A DNA stretch of 11,337 bases from contig CAMPGT010000130.1 of assembly GCA_946885665.1 (NCBI GenBank), positions 1 through 11,337 of the forward strand, in the 5' to 3' direction. A model generated the notes under the pieces. It had not been told where the DNA came from. It saw nothing but the letters and a program-made list of their open reading frames with translations, and did no database searches. Position 1 is the first letter of the stretch; each line of letters opens with the position of its first letter. This document shows positions 1 to 7,524 of the stretch, piece by piece. The stretch comes from an uncultured Chitinophagaceae bacterium (GTDB lineage: Bacteria > Bacteroidota > Bacteroidia > Chitinophagales > Chitinophagaceae). The position numbers and the translations under genes are program-made.

Positions 1-24
1 CTTTAATTTTTACCCGTCTCGATA

Positions 25-2646
25 ATGAACCGCGCGCTGTTGCTTTTTGTGATACTCATCGTATGCACTCACGATGCATTTGCCGATCATATTACCGGTG
101 GCGAGATTTCCTATACTTACGTGGGGTCATCCGGCGGAAATTATCAATACGCCGTGGTGGTACGCATGTTCATGCGTTGCTACTCGGGCAGGCAATTCAA
201 CAACCCTACGATCATTTCTGTGTTCAGCCGTGGCAGCGGTGCACGGTTTGCCGATTACAACGTTAACCTGGCCAGATCCGAAGTGCTGAGCCTGACGAAC
301 ACCGACCCCTGCATCACCAACCCGCCGGAGGTTTGTTATGAAGTGGGGTATTATGAATTTACGCTTTCACTGCCTGCTTCGATTGAAGGATATGTGCTCA
401 CGTCGCATGTAAATTTCAGGATCGACGGCATCAACAACCTTACGAACAATTACAACCGGGTTGGCGCCACCTATGTGGGCGAAATTCCCTCTTCCGATGC
501 AACGGACGGTCCGCAAAACACGAGCGCCCATTTTACCGGCGAGGACCTGGTAATCGTTTGTGCAGAAAATACGTTTACCTACAGTTTTGCCGCCATTGAC
601 GCAGACGGCGACGAGTTGCGTTACTCGTTTTGCAATGCATACAGAACTTCCGGTTCGGATGGGTTCGGGAATAACATTTCCCCACCGCCACCACCACCCT
701 ATCAAAGCGTTCCTTACGGCAACAATTTCAGCGGCACCACTCCACTTGGCGGACTGGTGAAGATCAATGCCACCACGGGCATTATCACCGGAATAGCCCC
801 GAAGGCCGGCACGTACATCGTCACCGTGTGTGTTGAAGAGATTCGGGACGGCGTGGTGATCGCCACACAAAGGAAGGACCTCCAGATCAACATCGCTCCG
901 TGTTCCATTGCCGCGGCCGCCATGCCCGATGAATACATGCTGTGCGGCAATACCCAAACCCTGACGGCAAAAAACAATTCGACAAGCTCCCTGATACAAA
1001 CCTATAGCTGGGAATTTTTTAACGCTGCAGGCAACAGCGTGTTCAGCTCAGGCGCCGCCACTCCTACGCATACTTTTGCCGACACCGGCACTTACAGCAT
1101 CAAGCTGATCATCAACAAGGGACAGCAATGTTCGGATTCGGCAATGGCCATTGCGCGCGTTTACCCCGGGTTCGTTCCCGACTTCTCGATCTCGGGACCG
1201 TGCATCGCCAAGCCGGTTATTTTCAGCGATGCCACCACTTCTGCGTATGGCTCTCCCAGTTCCTGGCAGTGGGACTTTGGTGAATTGAACAGCAACAAGG
1301 ACATCTCCGACCTTCAAGATCCAACTTTCGGTTATACATCCACGGGAAATAAAATCATTACGCTCGTTGCGGAGAATTCTTTGGGATGCCGCGACACGGT
1401 TGTCCGAACAGTAGAAATCTTCGACAAGCCGCCAATTAGCCTTTCGTTCCGCGACACGCTTATTTGCCCGCCTGATAATATCCAACTGAAAGCAAGCGGC
1501 AACGGCATTTTCAGTTGGTCGCCCGAAAGCAGCCTGAGTGATGCAGACATCGCCACTCCTTTTGTGAGCCCGCTGGCCACCACTACCTACTACGTTGATT
1601 TGAATGACGACGGCTGCATGAACCGCGATTCAGTAACGGTACGGGTAGTGAACCAGGTAACGCTCAGCGCTATGAATGATGCCGTTATTTGCGAGGGCGA
1701 CACCATTCGGCTGAAGTTGAACTCGGATGCGCTTAATTATGCGTGGACGCCATCGTTGACACTTGATGATGCTTCGGCAAAGGATCCTATGGCACTTCCG
1801 AACAGCCAAACCACTTACCAGGTAACAGGAACCATCAGCAGTTGCAGCGCCACCGACAATGTAACCGTAACGACCGTTCCTTATCCGAAGGCCAATGCCG
1901 GACCGGATACCAGTATCTGCTACAACACACCGGCACAACTGCATGCCACTACCGACGGCAGCACGTTTGTGTGGGAGCCGGCCAGGCAGTTGACCGGCGC
2001 AACATCGCTGAACCCGGTGGCACGTCCACGGATCAGCACCGAATACATATTGTATGCTTACGACACCAAAGGCTGTCCCAAGCCGGGTACCGACACTATT
2101 TTGATACACGTGGAGCCGGAGATCATTCCTTTCGCCGGGAATGATACGGTGGTGGTGGTGAACCAGCCGCTTCGCATGCAGGCATCGGGAGGAACGGCAT
2201 ATAAATGGTTCCCGTCAACCGCCCTGTCGGCAGATAATATTTCCAACCCGGTTGCCGTATTCAGCGCAACCCCCTCAGAAGGTAATTACAGGTACAAGGT
2301 GGTTGTGTCGAATCCCACCGGCTGCATGGATTCGGCATATGTGCAGGTGAAAGTTTTTTCTTCGCTGCCGGAAATATATGTGCCCACGGCGTTTACCCCT
2401 AACGGTGACGGCAGCAATGATTACTTCCAGATGGTAGCCGCGGGAATCAAGTCGGTCGACGTGTTCCGGGTGTACAACCGCTGGGGGCAGCTCGTTTATG
2501 AATCCCCCGTGGCGCACAGTTTCGGATGGGACGGATATTACGGCGGAAAACCGCAGCCGCAGGACACCTACGTTTGGATGGTGAAGGCCACGGATTACAC
2601 GGGAAGGATATTTGTGAAAAAAGGAACGGTTATTTTGATAAGATGA
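25..2646 (+). CDS. Secreted PKD/Ig-like repeat protein with T9SS type B (gliding motility-associated) C-terminal domain
   Basis: An 873-residue protein that should be exported by Sec and then carried across the outer membrane by the type IX secretion system, ending up attached to or released from the cell surface. A signal peptide covers residues 1-20 (hydrophobic core LLLFVILIV, cleavage after AFA). An N-terminal domain of about 270 residues begins HITGGEISYTYVG, an opening typical of large Bacteroidota proteins of this class; a six-proline run lies at 220-225. Two PKD-like domains follow (about 293-380, with TYSWEF and the turn DTGTYSI, and 384-467, with WQWDFGE). Four Ig-like repeats fill 470-777. 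The C-terminal domain (781-873) has the hallmarks PTAFTPNGDGSND, YNRWGQLVY and DTYVW, as in TIGR04131/CHU_C. No catalytic domain is visible, so an adhesin or surface-matrix role is inferred. The ATG at 25 has no clear Shine-Dalgarno, as usual in this phylum. It is convergent with the downstream operon and probably unrelated to it. Confidence 0.9.
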   Translation: MNRALLLFVILIVCTHDAFADHITGGEISYTYVGSSGGNYQYAVVVRMFMRCYSGRQFNNPTIISVFSRGSGARFADYNVNLARSEVLSLTNTDPCITNPPEVCYEVGYYEFTLSLPASIEGYVLTSHVNFRIDGINNLTNNYNRVGATYVGEIPSSDATDGPQNTSAHFTGEDLVIVCAENTFTYSFAAIDADGDELRYSFCNAYRTSGSDGFGNNISPPPPPPYQSVPYGNNFSGTTPLGGLVKINATTGIITGIAPKAGTYIVTVCVEEIRDGVVIATQRKDLQINIAPCSIAAAAMPDEYMLCGNTQTLTAKNNSTSSLIQTYSWEFFNAAGNSVFSSGAATPTHTFADTGTYSIKLIINKGQQCSDSAMAIARVYPGFVPDFSISGPCIAKPVIFSDATTSAYGSPSSWQWDFGELNSNKDISDLQDPTFGYTSTGNKIITLVAENSLGCRDTVVRTVEIFDKPPISLSFRDTLICPPDNIQLKASGNGIFSWSPESSLSDADIATPFVSPLATTTYYVDLNDDGCMNRDSVTVRVVNQVTLSAMNDAVICEGDTIRLKLNSDALNYAWTPSLTLDDASAKDPMALPNSQTTYQVTGTISSCSATDNVTVTTVPYPKANAGPDTSICYNTPAQLHATTDGSTFVWEPARQLTGATSLNPVARPRISTEYILYAYDTKGCPKPGTDTILIHVEPEIIPFAGNDTVVVVNQPLRMQASGGTAYKWFPSTALSADNISNPVAVFSATPSEGNYRYKVVVSNPTGCMDSAYVQVKVFSSLPEIYVPTAFTPNGDGSNDYFQMVAAGIKSVDVFRVYNRWGQLVYESPVAHSFGWDGYYGGKPQPQDTYVWMVKATDYTGRIFVKKGTVILIR
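1432..2355 (+). repeat. Four tandem Ig-like domain repeats within the secreted adhesin-like protein
   Basis: Residues 470-777 consist of four copies of a module of about 76 residues (about 470-541, 545-617, 620-696 and 698-777). Each shows, in order: a D-[ST]-[VLI]-x-C or equivalent opening, a short L-x-A strand, a W-[ST]-P or W-[EF]-P core, an L-S/T-x-A-x-[ILS] segment, a T-T-Y or similar strand and a final gC-x-D turn before the last beta strand. The fourth copy lacks the first cysteine (DTVVVVN in place of the DTLIC or DTSIC form). The copies are divergent in sequence, so this is an old protein repeat and not a recent DNA duplication. Confidence 0.75.
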
Positions 2647-2657
2647 GCTAACCAGAT

Positions 2658-2685
2658 AAAAAAATCCCCGCGTTTGGGCGGGGAT
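2658..2685 (-). terminator. Rho-independent terminator closing the minus-strand operon
   Basis: A perfect 8-bp stem, ATCCCCGC (2664-2671) pairing with GCGGGGAT (2678-2685), encloses a 6-nt loop. Read on the minus strand the hairpin is followed at once by a run of T from the A-tract at 2658-2664. It starts 23 nt beyond the stop of the collagen-like lipoprotein gene. On the plus strand the stem is followed by CCGGTATTG without a T-run, so it should end the minus-strand transcript better than that of the secreted-protein gene, although the A-tract before the stem could lengthen pairing only slightly. Confidence 0.88.
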
Positions 2686-2708
2686 CCGGTATTGATATTA
2701 CTTATTGA

Positions 2709-3275
2709 TTAGTTCTCCAGCTTAAGATATTTTTTCATTTCAAGATAGTTGTCGAGGTTCACGCTCTCTGGTTTTGCTGCTAAAACAGAACCCGGGATGA
2801 CCACATACCTGTATTGCAGAAAGGTTCCGCCGCCGTCTGTTTGGGTGCTCGCATCTGCTGTTGATACAAGCGCGATAGTGTCGGTGTAGAAAACAGGGTT
2901 GATGATGAGGCCGCCGTCGAAATAGGGAAGCGGGAATACAACGGGGTCGGCAGCGGTATTGAAATTGATGTACACTTTGATGTCGCCCTGGTTCAATATT
3001 TCAGGCGTAAGCGCTTCGGCACGGATAGATGCAAACCAGGTGGTGTCTTCGGTATCCGGGTCCACACTTGCATCGAATTGCACATCGAGCCAGTCTGAAT
3101 AAACGACACTAGCCGAACCTGACTCACCTGCCGGGCCAGCCGGACCTGCCGGACCTGCCGGGCCAGCCGGACCTGCGGGACCTGCAGGCCCCTCGTCTCC
3201 TTCTTTCTGGCAGGCCGTAAATAGCGCTAAAGAGAGAAGCACCACGGCGGGGAACAATAGGGATTTCTTAAGCAT
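2709..3275 (-). CDS. Small collagen-like lipoprotein
   Basis: A 188-residue predicted lipoprotein. The signal peptide ends in a lipobox (LFTAC, Cys22), so the mature protein should start as a lipidated cysteine. A short charged linker (QKEGDE) leads into seven perfect Gly-Pro-Ala triplets (residues 29-49) and a closing Gly-Glu-Ser, a collagen-like stretch. The remaining about 135 residues form a beta-rich domain beginning SASVVYSDW and containing YRYVVIPG near the C terminus, an arrangement I recognise from many short Bacteroidota collagen-like lipoproteins of unknown function. With only about eight triplets, a stable triple helix would need trimerisation by the globular domain; this is inference. 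It is the last gene of the SusC/SusD operon, 58 bp after the DUF4302 gene, so it may be co-transcribed, have a weak promoter of its own, or both. Its stop is followed by a strong terminator. Confidence 0.85.
   Translation of the reverse strand: MLKKSLLFPAVVLLSLALFTACQKEGDEGPAGPAGPAGPAGPAGPAGPAGESGSASVVYSDWLDVQFDASVDPDTEDTTWFASIRAEALTPEILNQGDIKVYINFNTAADPVVFPLPYFDGGLIINPVFYTDTIALVSTADASTQTDGGGTFLQYRYVVIPGSVLAAKPESVNLDNYLEMKKYLKLEN
3126..3179 (-). repeat. 27-bp tandem duplication encoding Gly-Pro-Ala triplets
   Basis: Two adjacent 27-bp units (3126-3152 and 3153-3179) differ at one base; the first 24 bases of each are identical. Each unit encodes three Gly-Pro-Ala triplets, so gain or loss of a unit keeps the reading frame and only changes the length of the collagen-like stalk. 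The match at synonymous positions points to a fairly recent duplication or continued slippage. Confidence 0.85.
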
Positions 3276-3333
3276 ACTCTAGTTTTTACATGTTATAATT
3301 AAATATACTGAATTAACCTCTTTCGATTTCAGA

Positions 3334-4668
3334 TTATTGAAGATTTCCTGTAAAAGAAAATCCCGGGTGATCCTGACTGATGAACTGGCCCAAAACCGGC
3401 GTTGCGCCGGTGTAATAATCCAGCTTAAAAACATCGTTATTCAAATAATTCAACAATGGCGACATCTCCCCCTCCACAAGGCTCGCATTTCCATTCTCAC
3501 CGATCAGGTTGAATGTGGCGATGTTTGCATCGTTCAATGTATAACTATAAACATATTGTGCCACGAAGTTCAAACCGTTCTGCTGCACATTCACCATCAA
3601 CGCCATTAACTTGCTTTCATCATCAAAAACAAAGTCCATATTTGAAAGGGTGAGTTCATAGGGGCTGTTGATGAGGTTATCCTTTATTTGGGCATACACA
3701 TCCGCAAATTCTGCCGACTGCCCGGGTAGCGGCGTGGTGGGTACGCTGATAGTGGTGATGGATTTACCGATCACATTCTGGAAAGGAAACAGCGGGGCAT
3801 CCGAATTGGTGATATATATTTTCCCGCCCGCGTCAATGTAATATTCGTCGGTGGCTTCATCATAGTAAAGATCCTGGAACGTATAACCGCCGATGGTTAC
3901 CGGGTTCTTGAAATGCAAACCATAAGTTGTATGGCTGAACGGGGCACTGATGGTAGCCAAAGCATCACCACTGAGGTAAGTGAAATTGATGCGGTACAGG
4001 AACAAATTAAATGACACGCCGATTTTTGCATTTTCGGCGGAAGGAAAAAACAAAAACGGGTTGTTTGAACTGTAATCGCTGGTCACCTGCAGAATGTGCG
4101 CAAGCTGGCCATTGAAGGCCGCGTCCATTTCTTCCTGCGTTGCCGGGATCAGGTAGGCATCGCTGCTATTATAGTTTCCTTCGAGGAAAAGCGTATCACC
4201 GGGTTCAGCTTTTGTAAATGAAAAATCAAAATCGGTTCCCCATCCGTAGCCGCCGGCCTGGGTGGGGCTGAAAGAAACATTGGGATCGGGATCTGCGGCA
4301 ACATGAATATAACTGTACGTGTCAAAAATGAGGGAGGGGCGCTGGCTCGCTTTGATGCGGTAACCGCTTTCCTTGGGAGTGGAAGCCATGTCGATCACAA
4401 AATCCGAGACCATTTTTACACGATTCGAATCGGCGAAGCTTACGTAGTAGGTGAGCCCACCCACTTCTATGCCCTGGCTTTGCAGTCCTTTAGGGTACAC
4501 GAATAACTTCCATCCCGGCGCCTGCATCAGCGCACTGTGGTAAGCCTGCAAGGCTTTTTCGAGCCTTACATCTACGGGTTCGGAAAAAAGAAGATCCGTC
4601 TTTTTTGTGCATGCCGGTAAGAGCACGGCGGCAAACAACACATATAACAGGATATATTTCTTCATCAT
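3334..4668 (-). CDS. DUF4302-type surface lipoprotein of the SusC/SusD operon
   Basis: A 444-residue predicted lipoprotein with signal peptide and lipobox LLPAC (Cys20), followed by TKKTDLL. The N-terminal part of the mature protein has the pattern R-L-x-K-A-L-x-x-Y, then A-P-G-W-K-L-F-V-Y-P (about 35-59), which I recognise from DUF4302 proteins; the length also fits that family. The rest is rich in aromatic and beta-forming residues with no catalytic motif. Residues about 337-422 closely resemble the C-terminal part of the zinc metallohydrolase lipoprotein encoded just upstream, including MSPLLNY at 402-408. The gene starts 12 bp after that gene ends, so co-transcription is very likely. The start could be either of two adjacent ATG codons (4668 or 4665). 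Function is unknown; a substrate-binding or partner-docking role on the outer membrane is inferred from context. Confidence 0.8.
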   Translation of the reverse strand: MMKKYILLYVLFAAVLLPACTKKTDLLFSEPVDVRLEKALQAYHSALMQAPGWKLFVYPKGLQSQGIEVGGLTYYVSFADSNRVKMVSDFVIDMASTPKESGYRIKASQRPSLIFDTYSYIHVAADPDPNVSFSPTQAGGYGWGTDFDFSFTKAEPGDTLFLEGNYNSSDAYLIPATQEEMDAAFNGQLAHILQVTSDYSSNNPFLFFPSAENAKIGVSFNLFLYRINFTYLSGDALATISAPFSHTTYGLHFKNPVTIGGYTFQDLYYDEATDEYYIDAGGKIYITNSDAPLFPFQNVIGKSITTISVPTTPLPGQSAEFADVYAQIKDNLINSPYELTLSNMDFVFDDESKLMALMVNVQQNGLNFVAQYVYSYTLNDANIATFNLIGENGNASLVEGEMSPLLNYLNNDVFKLDYYTGATPVLGQFISQDHPGFSFTGNLQ

Positions 4669-4680
4669 CTTGAATTACTG

Positions 4681-6033
4681 TTAAGGCAATAACAACCCCA
4701 GGAAATAAGTTCCCGGCGACGCGGCCGGCGTGAATTTTACCCGGGGATAAATGCTGGTGAGCGGATCGGCATACCATGAAATGGTAAACTGGTTACCTGA
4801 AAAATAATTCAGCAGCGGCGTCATGGCATCCTTCACAATTGTGCCCGTTTCATTTTCACCCAGGTAAGTAAATGTGTACTTGCCGCCAGCAACCGACACG
4901 CTATAACCATAATTGGCATTGAATATGTTGCCATCCTGCTCGATGTAGCCACTCAAAATTACCTGGTCGGCCGCCGCCCAAATTAGTTCAACCGAATCAA
5001 GCTTCACCGGAATACCGAAGGGTAACGCCGCAACACTGTCTTCACACTCCTTATACAGCGCCATCCACGACGAGCTTTGCGGAAGGAGGGCCTGGTTCCG
5101 GGGATCAACATTTGCGATGGTGTACGTTTTGCCAAAACCGAAAGCCTCTTCAACGGTTTGCGGGGGAATGAGGTTGTTCAATGCGTTCTGCACCCTGGTT
5201 TGCAGGCTGTAAAAATCAATGTTCCATACTTCCTTGTAATAATTCACCACATACTGCTCCTTCTGGCGCAAAGCCTGCTGAGCGGTGGGATTAACAGACG
5301 ACACGATCTCATCGAAGCGGCTTTTCCCTTCCATCAGCATGATAGATACCGTTTCCACAAAATCATCATCGGCCTTCGACATGGCGTATGCCGTAACATA
5401 ACCGTTCTCCTGTGCCTCTTCTTCAGAAACATTGAACCAGGTGGCCGTATAGCCGGTGAGGCCCAACCTGTTCGACACGCCTTTGAAATCCTGCGGGTAC
5501 AATACGTTCTGGTGCAGGATGTGCGCAAATTCGTGATGCGAAGTATGGATCATCCTTCTCGTGGAAGAAACCGGGTCCTTATCGAAGTTTTGGTTGATGT
5601 CGAAGAAGGCGATATTATTTCCTCCTTCGGCCTGACCGAGCAGCACCGTTCCATTGAAGTTATATTCCACACTTCCCACCAGTTTAAACTGCTTCGGCGA
5701 ATATTTTTTCATGAACTGGTCACTGCCGGTTTCCGCGTTGTAGGGATCTATCCATACCCTCTTGATAGCGGTCATGGCAGGAATGATCTTGCTCTCGTCG
5801 GGCGGCGTGAGTGTTTTGTCAAGCGGTAGTTCCCACGGATCCCAGCGATATTTTACCTCTATGTTATAGGGAATGGTGAGGCTGTCCATCAGCCACTGGT
5901 CAATAGCGGTCTTCTCCCATGTTTCACCGCCGAGGCCAACCGGCGGCACAAGGTTGAGATCCTCCTTCTTCGTGCACGAAGCCATGAGCGCCATAACCAG
6001 GATGGAAGCAAGTATTGTTTGTATTTTCTTCAT
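4681..6033 (-). CDS. Substrate import-associated zinc metallohydrolase lipoprotein (HExxH)
   Basis: A 450-residue lipoprotein: signal peptide with lipobox LMASC (Cys20), followed by TKKEDLN. The zinc-binding and catalytic motif HEFAH lies at 167-171, preceded by another His (166) and followed by His174. A downstream acidic cluster DDDFVETVS (222-230) offers Glu227 as a likely third zinc ligand, as in gluzincin-type peptidases. It fits the family of HExxH lipoproteins found beside SusC/SusD pairs (TIGR04549, by memory). The role would be hydrolysis of a substrate, probably peptide bonds, at the cell surface or in the periplasm before or during import; the substrate is unknown. Residues about 342-424 resemble the C terminus of the neighbouring DUF4302 protein. 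I chose the ATG at 6033 because it starts a compact signal peptide; the in-frame ATG at 6045, one base after the SusD stop, is an equally possible start. The reading frame stays open to 6141, but that would overlap the SusD gene and bury the signal peptide. Confidence 0.88.
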   Translation of the reverse strand: MKKIQTILASILVMALMASCTKKEDLNLVPPVGLGGETWEKTAIDQWLMDSLTIPYNIEVKYRWDPWELPLDKTLTPPDESKIIPAMTAIKRVWIDPYNAETGSDQFMKKYSPKQFKLVGSVEYNFNGTVLLGQAEGGNNIAFFDINQNFDKDPVSSTRRMIHTSHHEFAHILHQNVLYPQDFKGVSNRLGLTGYTATWFNVSEEEAQENGYVTAYAMSKADDDFVETVSIMLMEGKSRFDEIVSSVNPTAQQALRQKEQYVVNYYKEVWNIDFYSLQTRVQNALNNLIPPQTVEEAFGFGKTYTIANVDPRNQALLPQSSSWMALYKECEDSVAALPFGIPVKLDSVELIWAAADQVILSGYIEQDGNIFNANYGYSVSVAGGKYTFTYLGENETGTIVKDAMTPLLNYFSGNQFTISWYADPLTSIYPRVKFTPAASPGTYFLGLLLP

Positions 6034-6046
6034 TCGCAAGTTCATG

Positions 6047-7513
6047 TTATCGCGGATTAGGTTCAAGGCCCGCCTGTTTGGTAAGTGCGGGTAATTGCAA
6101 TACTCTCCGGTTGTCGTCCGGCGCCAAATATATCTGTTCACCTTCGGCAGTTGTATGGACCACGGGAATGCCCAAACGAATAATGTCGAACCATCTCAAT
6201 CCCTCATGCATAAAAAAGGCGCGTTTGAAATCGAGTATGGCCAGGAATATACCGGTGGTTGATGAGGCGCCATAATAATTTGCGCATTTTGATGCCGACA
6301 CTTTATGCTGAGCGGGATTGTATTTGTCGATATTTTGGCTGATAAACAAATTAAGGTCATTGATTGCCGCTCCCGGGTTATTTAACCTCAGGTAGGCCTC
6401 TGCCCTGTTCAGCAGCGCTTCTTCGCCGGTTATCAGCGGAATGGTGTTATATGCGTTGCCGGAATTGGCGTTGAGGTTCTCTCTTACAAAATGCTCATAA
6501 AATTTAGGAATGTTATACGATTGCGGATTGGCGCCGTACAAATCATAGGCATAAAATCCACCCGTTACATTTGGCCTGCCAAAAAGTTCATTTGCAACAT
6601 TGTTTCCGATGCCGTAGCGCAGGGACGGATAGCTTCTGCCCCAAATCGAGGGCGCTTCCTGCAGCAACAGGTTTCCGGCAGTGGTCGACTTCGTGTATTC
6701 CGCCTGCAGCTCGGCGTATTGAAGGTTGGTCAGCACCGAGTTCCAGGGGCGGAGGTTGTCGGTAACCGTGTTGCCGAGTGCGGCAGTAGCGTAGGTTACC
6801 ACCTTTTCATAATCCTGCCTGAACATGTAGAAGCGCGCAGCAAATGCATTGGCCGCTTTCCTGTTAAAATGAAATTTAGGCGCTGTTCCATAGATCGCAT
6901 CGTTGATAAGCGGGAGCCCTTCCGTGAGGTCTCTCTCGATGCTGTCGTAAAGCTGCGCCACGGTGCCGCGCTCATAGTTTTTGAACGTGACCTTTTCAGT
7001 TTCAGTAACATACGGAATACCGGGATCGGAAGCTGCTGTTGCGGGATTGTACACTTTGGCAAACAAGGTAACCAGCATAAAATGCGCATAGGCCCTGGCT
7101 ACCAGCGCCTCGCCACGGTGTGCGCTCAGTTGGGTTTTATCACCGGCCTGGTCAATGAACTCCAGGGCCTGGTTCGCCGCAGCAATTGCTTTGTAACAGC
7201 CGTTCCAGTAAAAATCGGGACCGTCTTCTGCATCGGGCGGCGCATCCACCACCTCGTAACGATAAGACTGGCTGTTGGTTTTATCAACAAAATCGTATCC
7301 CGACCCCGCTCCTTCCTTGTCTTCCGCGTTATCCGACATCGACTCACAGAATAGGATGTAATTCGCGTGCGGATAGGCGGTTGTCAGCAACTCCTCGATC
7401 TGCTCGGGCGTTTTTACCTGCGTTCTGTTATCCGGCTCCTTGTCGAGATATTTTTCACATCCCGATGAAAGCGCCGCTATTGCCAGGATCCCATATAAAA
7501 TAAGTTTGTTCAT
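6047..7513 (-). CDS. SusD/RagB family outer-membrane nutrient-binding lipoprotein
   Basis: A 488-residue lipoprotein that should sit on the cell surface as the lid of the SusC channel encoded just upstream, binding the substrate. The signal peptide ends in lipobox LSSGC (Cys19), followed by EKYLDKEPDNRTQ, the classic start of mature SusD proteins. Helical repeat-like segments such as GEALVARAYAHFMLVTLFA and ITGEEALLNRAEAYLRL match the TPR-like fold. The C-terminal signature KRAFFMHEGLRWFDIIRLG (430-448) and the closing NPR are typical of the family. Length is normal. It lies 11 bp after susC, with the purine-rich AAGAAAGAAG right before the ATG acting as a possible ribosome-binding region, and it ends one base before a possible start of the zinc lipoprotein, so the genes are very likely co-transcribed and perhaps translationally coupled. 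Confidence 0.95.
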   Translation of the reverse strand: MNKLILYGILAIAALSSGCEKYLDKEPDNRTQVKTPEQIEELLTTAYPHANYILFCESMSDNAEDKEGAGSGYDFVDKTNSQSYRYEVVDAPPDAEDGPDFYWNGCYKAIAAANQALEFIDQAGDKTQLSAHRGEALVARAYAHFMLVTLFAKVYNPATAASDPGIPYVTETEKVTFKNYERGTVAQLYDSIERDLTEGLPLINDAIYGTAPKFHFNRKAANAFAARFYMFRQDYEKVVTYATAALGNTVTDNLRPWNSVLTNLQYAELQAEYTKSTTAGNLLLQEAPSIWGRSYPSLRYGIGNNVANELFGRPNVTGGFYAYDLYGANPQSYNIPKFYEHFVRENLNANSGNAYNTIPLITGEEALLNRAEAYLRLNNPGAAINDLNLFISQNIDKYNPAQHKVSASKCANYYGASSTTGIFLAILDFKRAFFMHEGLRWFDIIRLGIPVVHTTAEGEQIYLAPDDNRRVLQLPALTKQAGLEPNPR

Positions 7514-7524
7514 CTTCTTTCTTA

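Noticed and set aside
367..999. A 210-codon minus-strand open frame within the secreted adhesin-like gene
   Set aside because: Antisense to a clear signal-peptide and domain-bearing gene; translation has no recognisable motif.
3126..3191. The GC-rich repeated block as a possible CRISPR array or regulatory repeat
   Set aside because: The repeats are adjacent, have no spacers and encode Gly-Pro-Ala in frame within a lipoprotein gene; they are a coding repeat.
3300..3307. TATATTTA on the minus strand as a -7 promoter element for the collagen-like gene
   Set aside because: It matches TAnnTTTG at seven of eight positions, but no TTG/TTTG lies about 19-21 bp upstream and the stretch is AT-rich, so a separate promoter cannot be supported.
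5077..5829. A 250-codon plus-strand open frame opposite the zinc hydrolase gene
   Set aside because: It lies wholly inside a well-supported lipoprotein gene on the other strand, and its translation is rich in Arg, His and Val/Ile with no recognisable domain or signal, as expected from the reverse complement of a real gene.
6034..6141. Upstream extension of the zinc hydrolase reading frame to an ATG at 6141
   Set aside because: It would overlap the SusD gene by about 95 bp and place an Arg-rich segment before a good lipoprotein signal peptide, so the later ATG codons at 6045 or 6033 are much more likely.
6491..7354. A 287-codon plus-strand open frame opposite the SusD gene
   Set aside because: It is fully antisense to a clear SusD gene and its translation shows no family resemblance; the long frame is explained by codon bias of the real gene.
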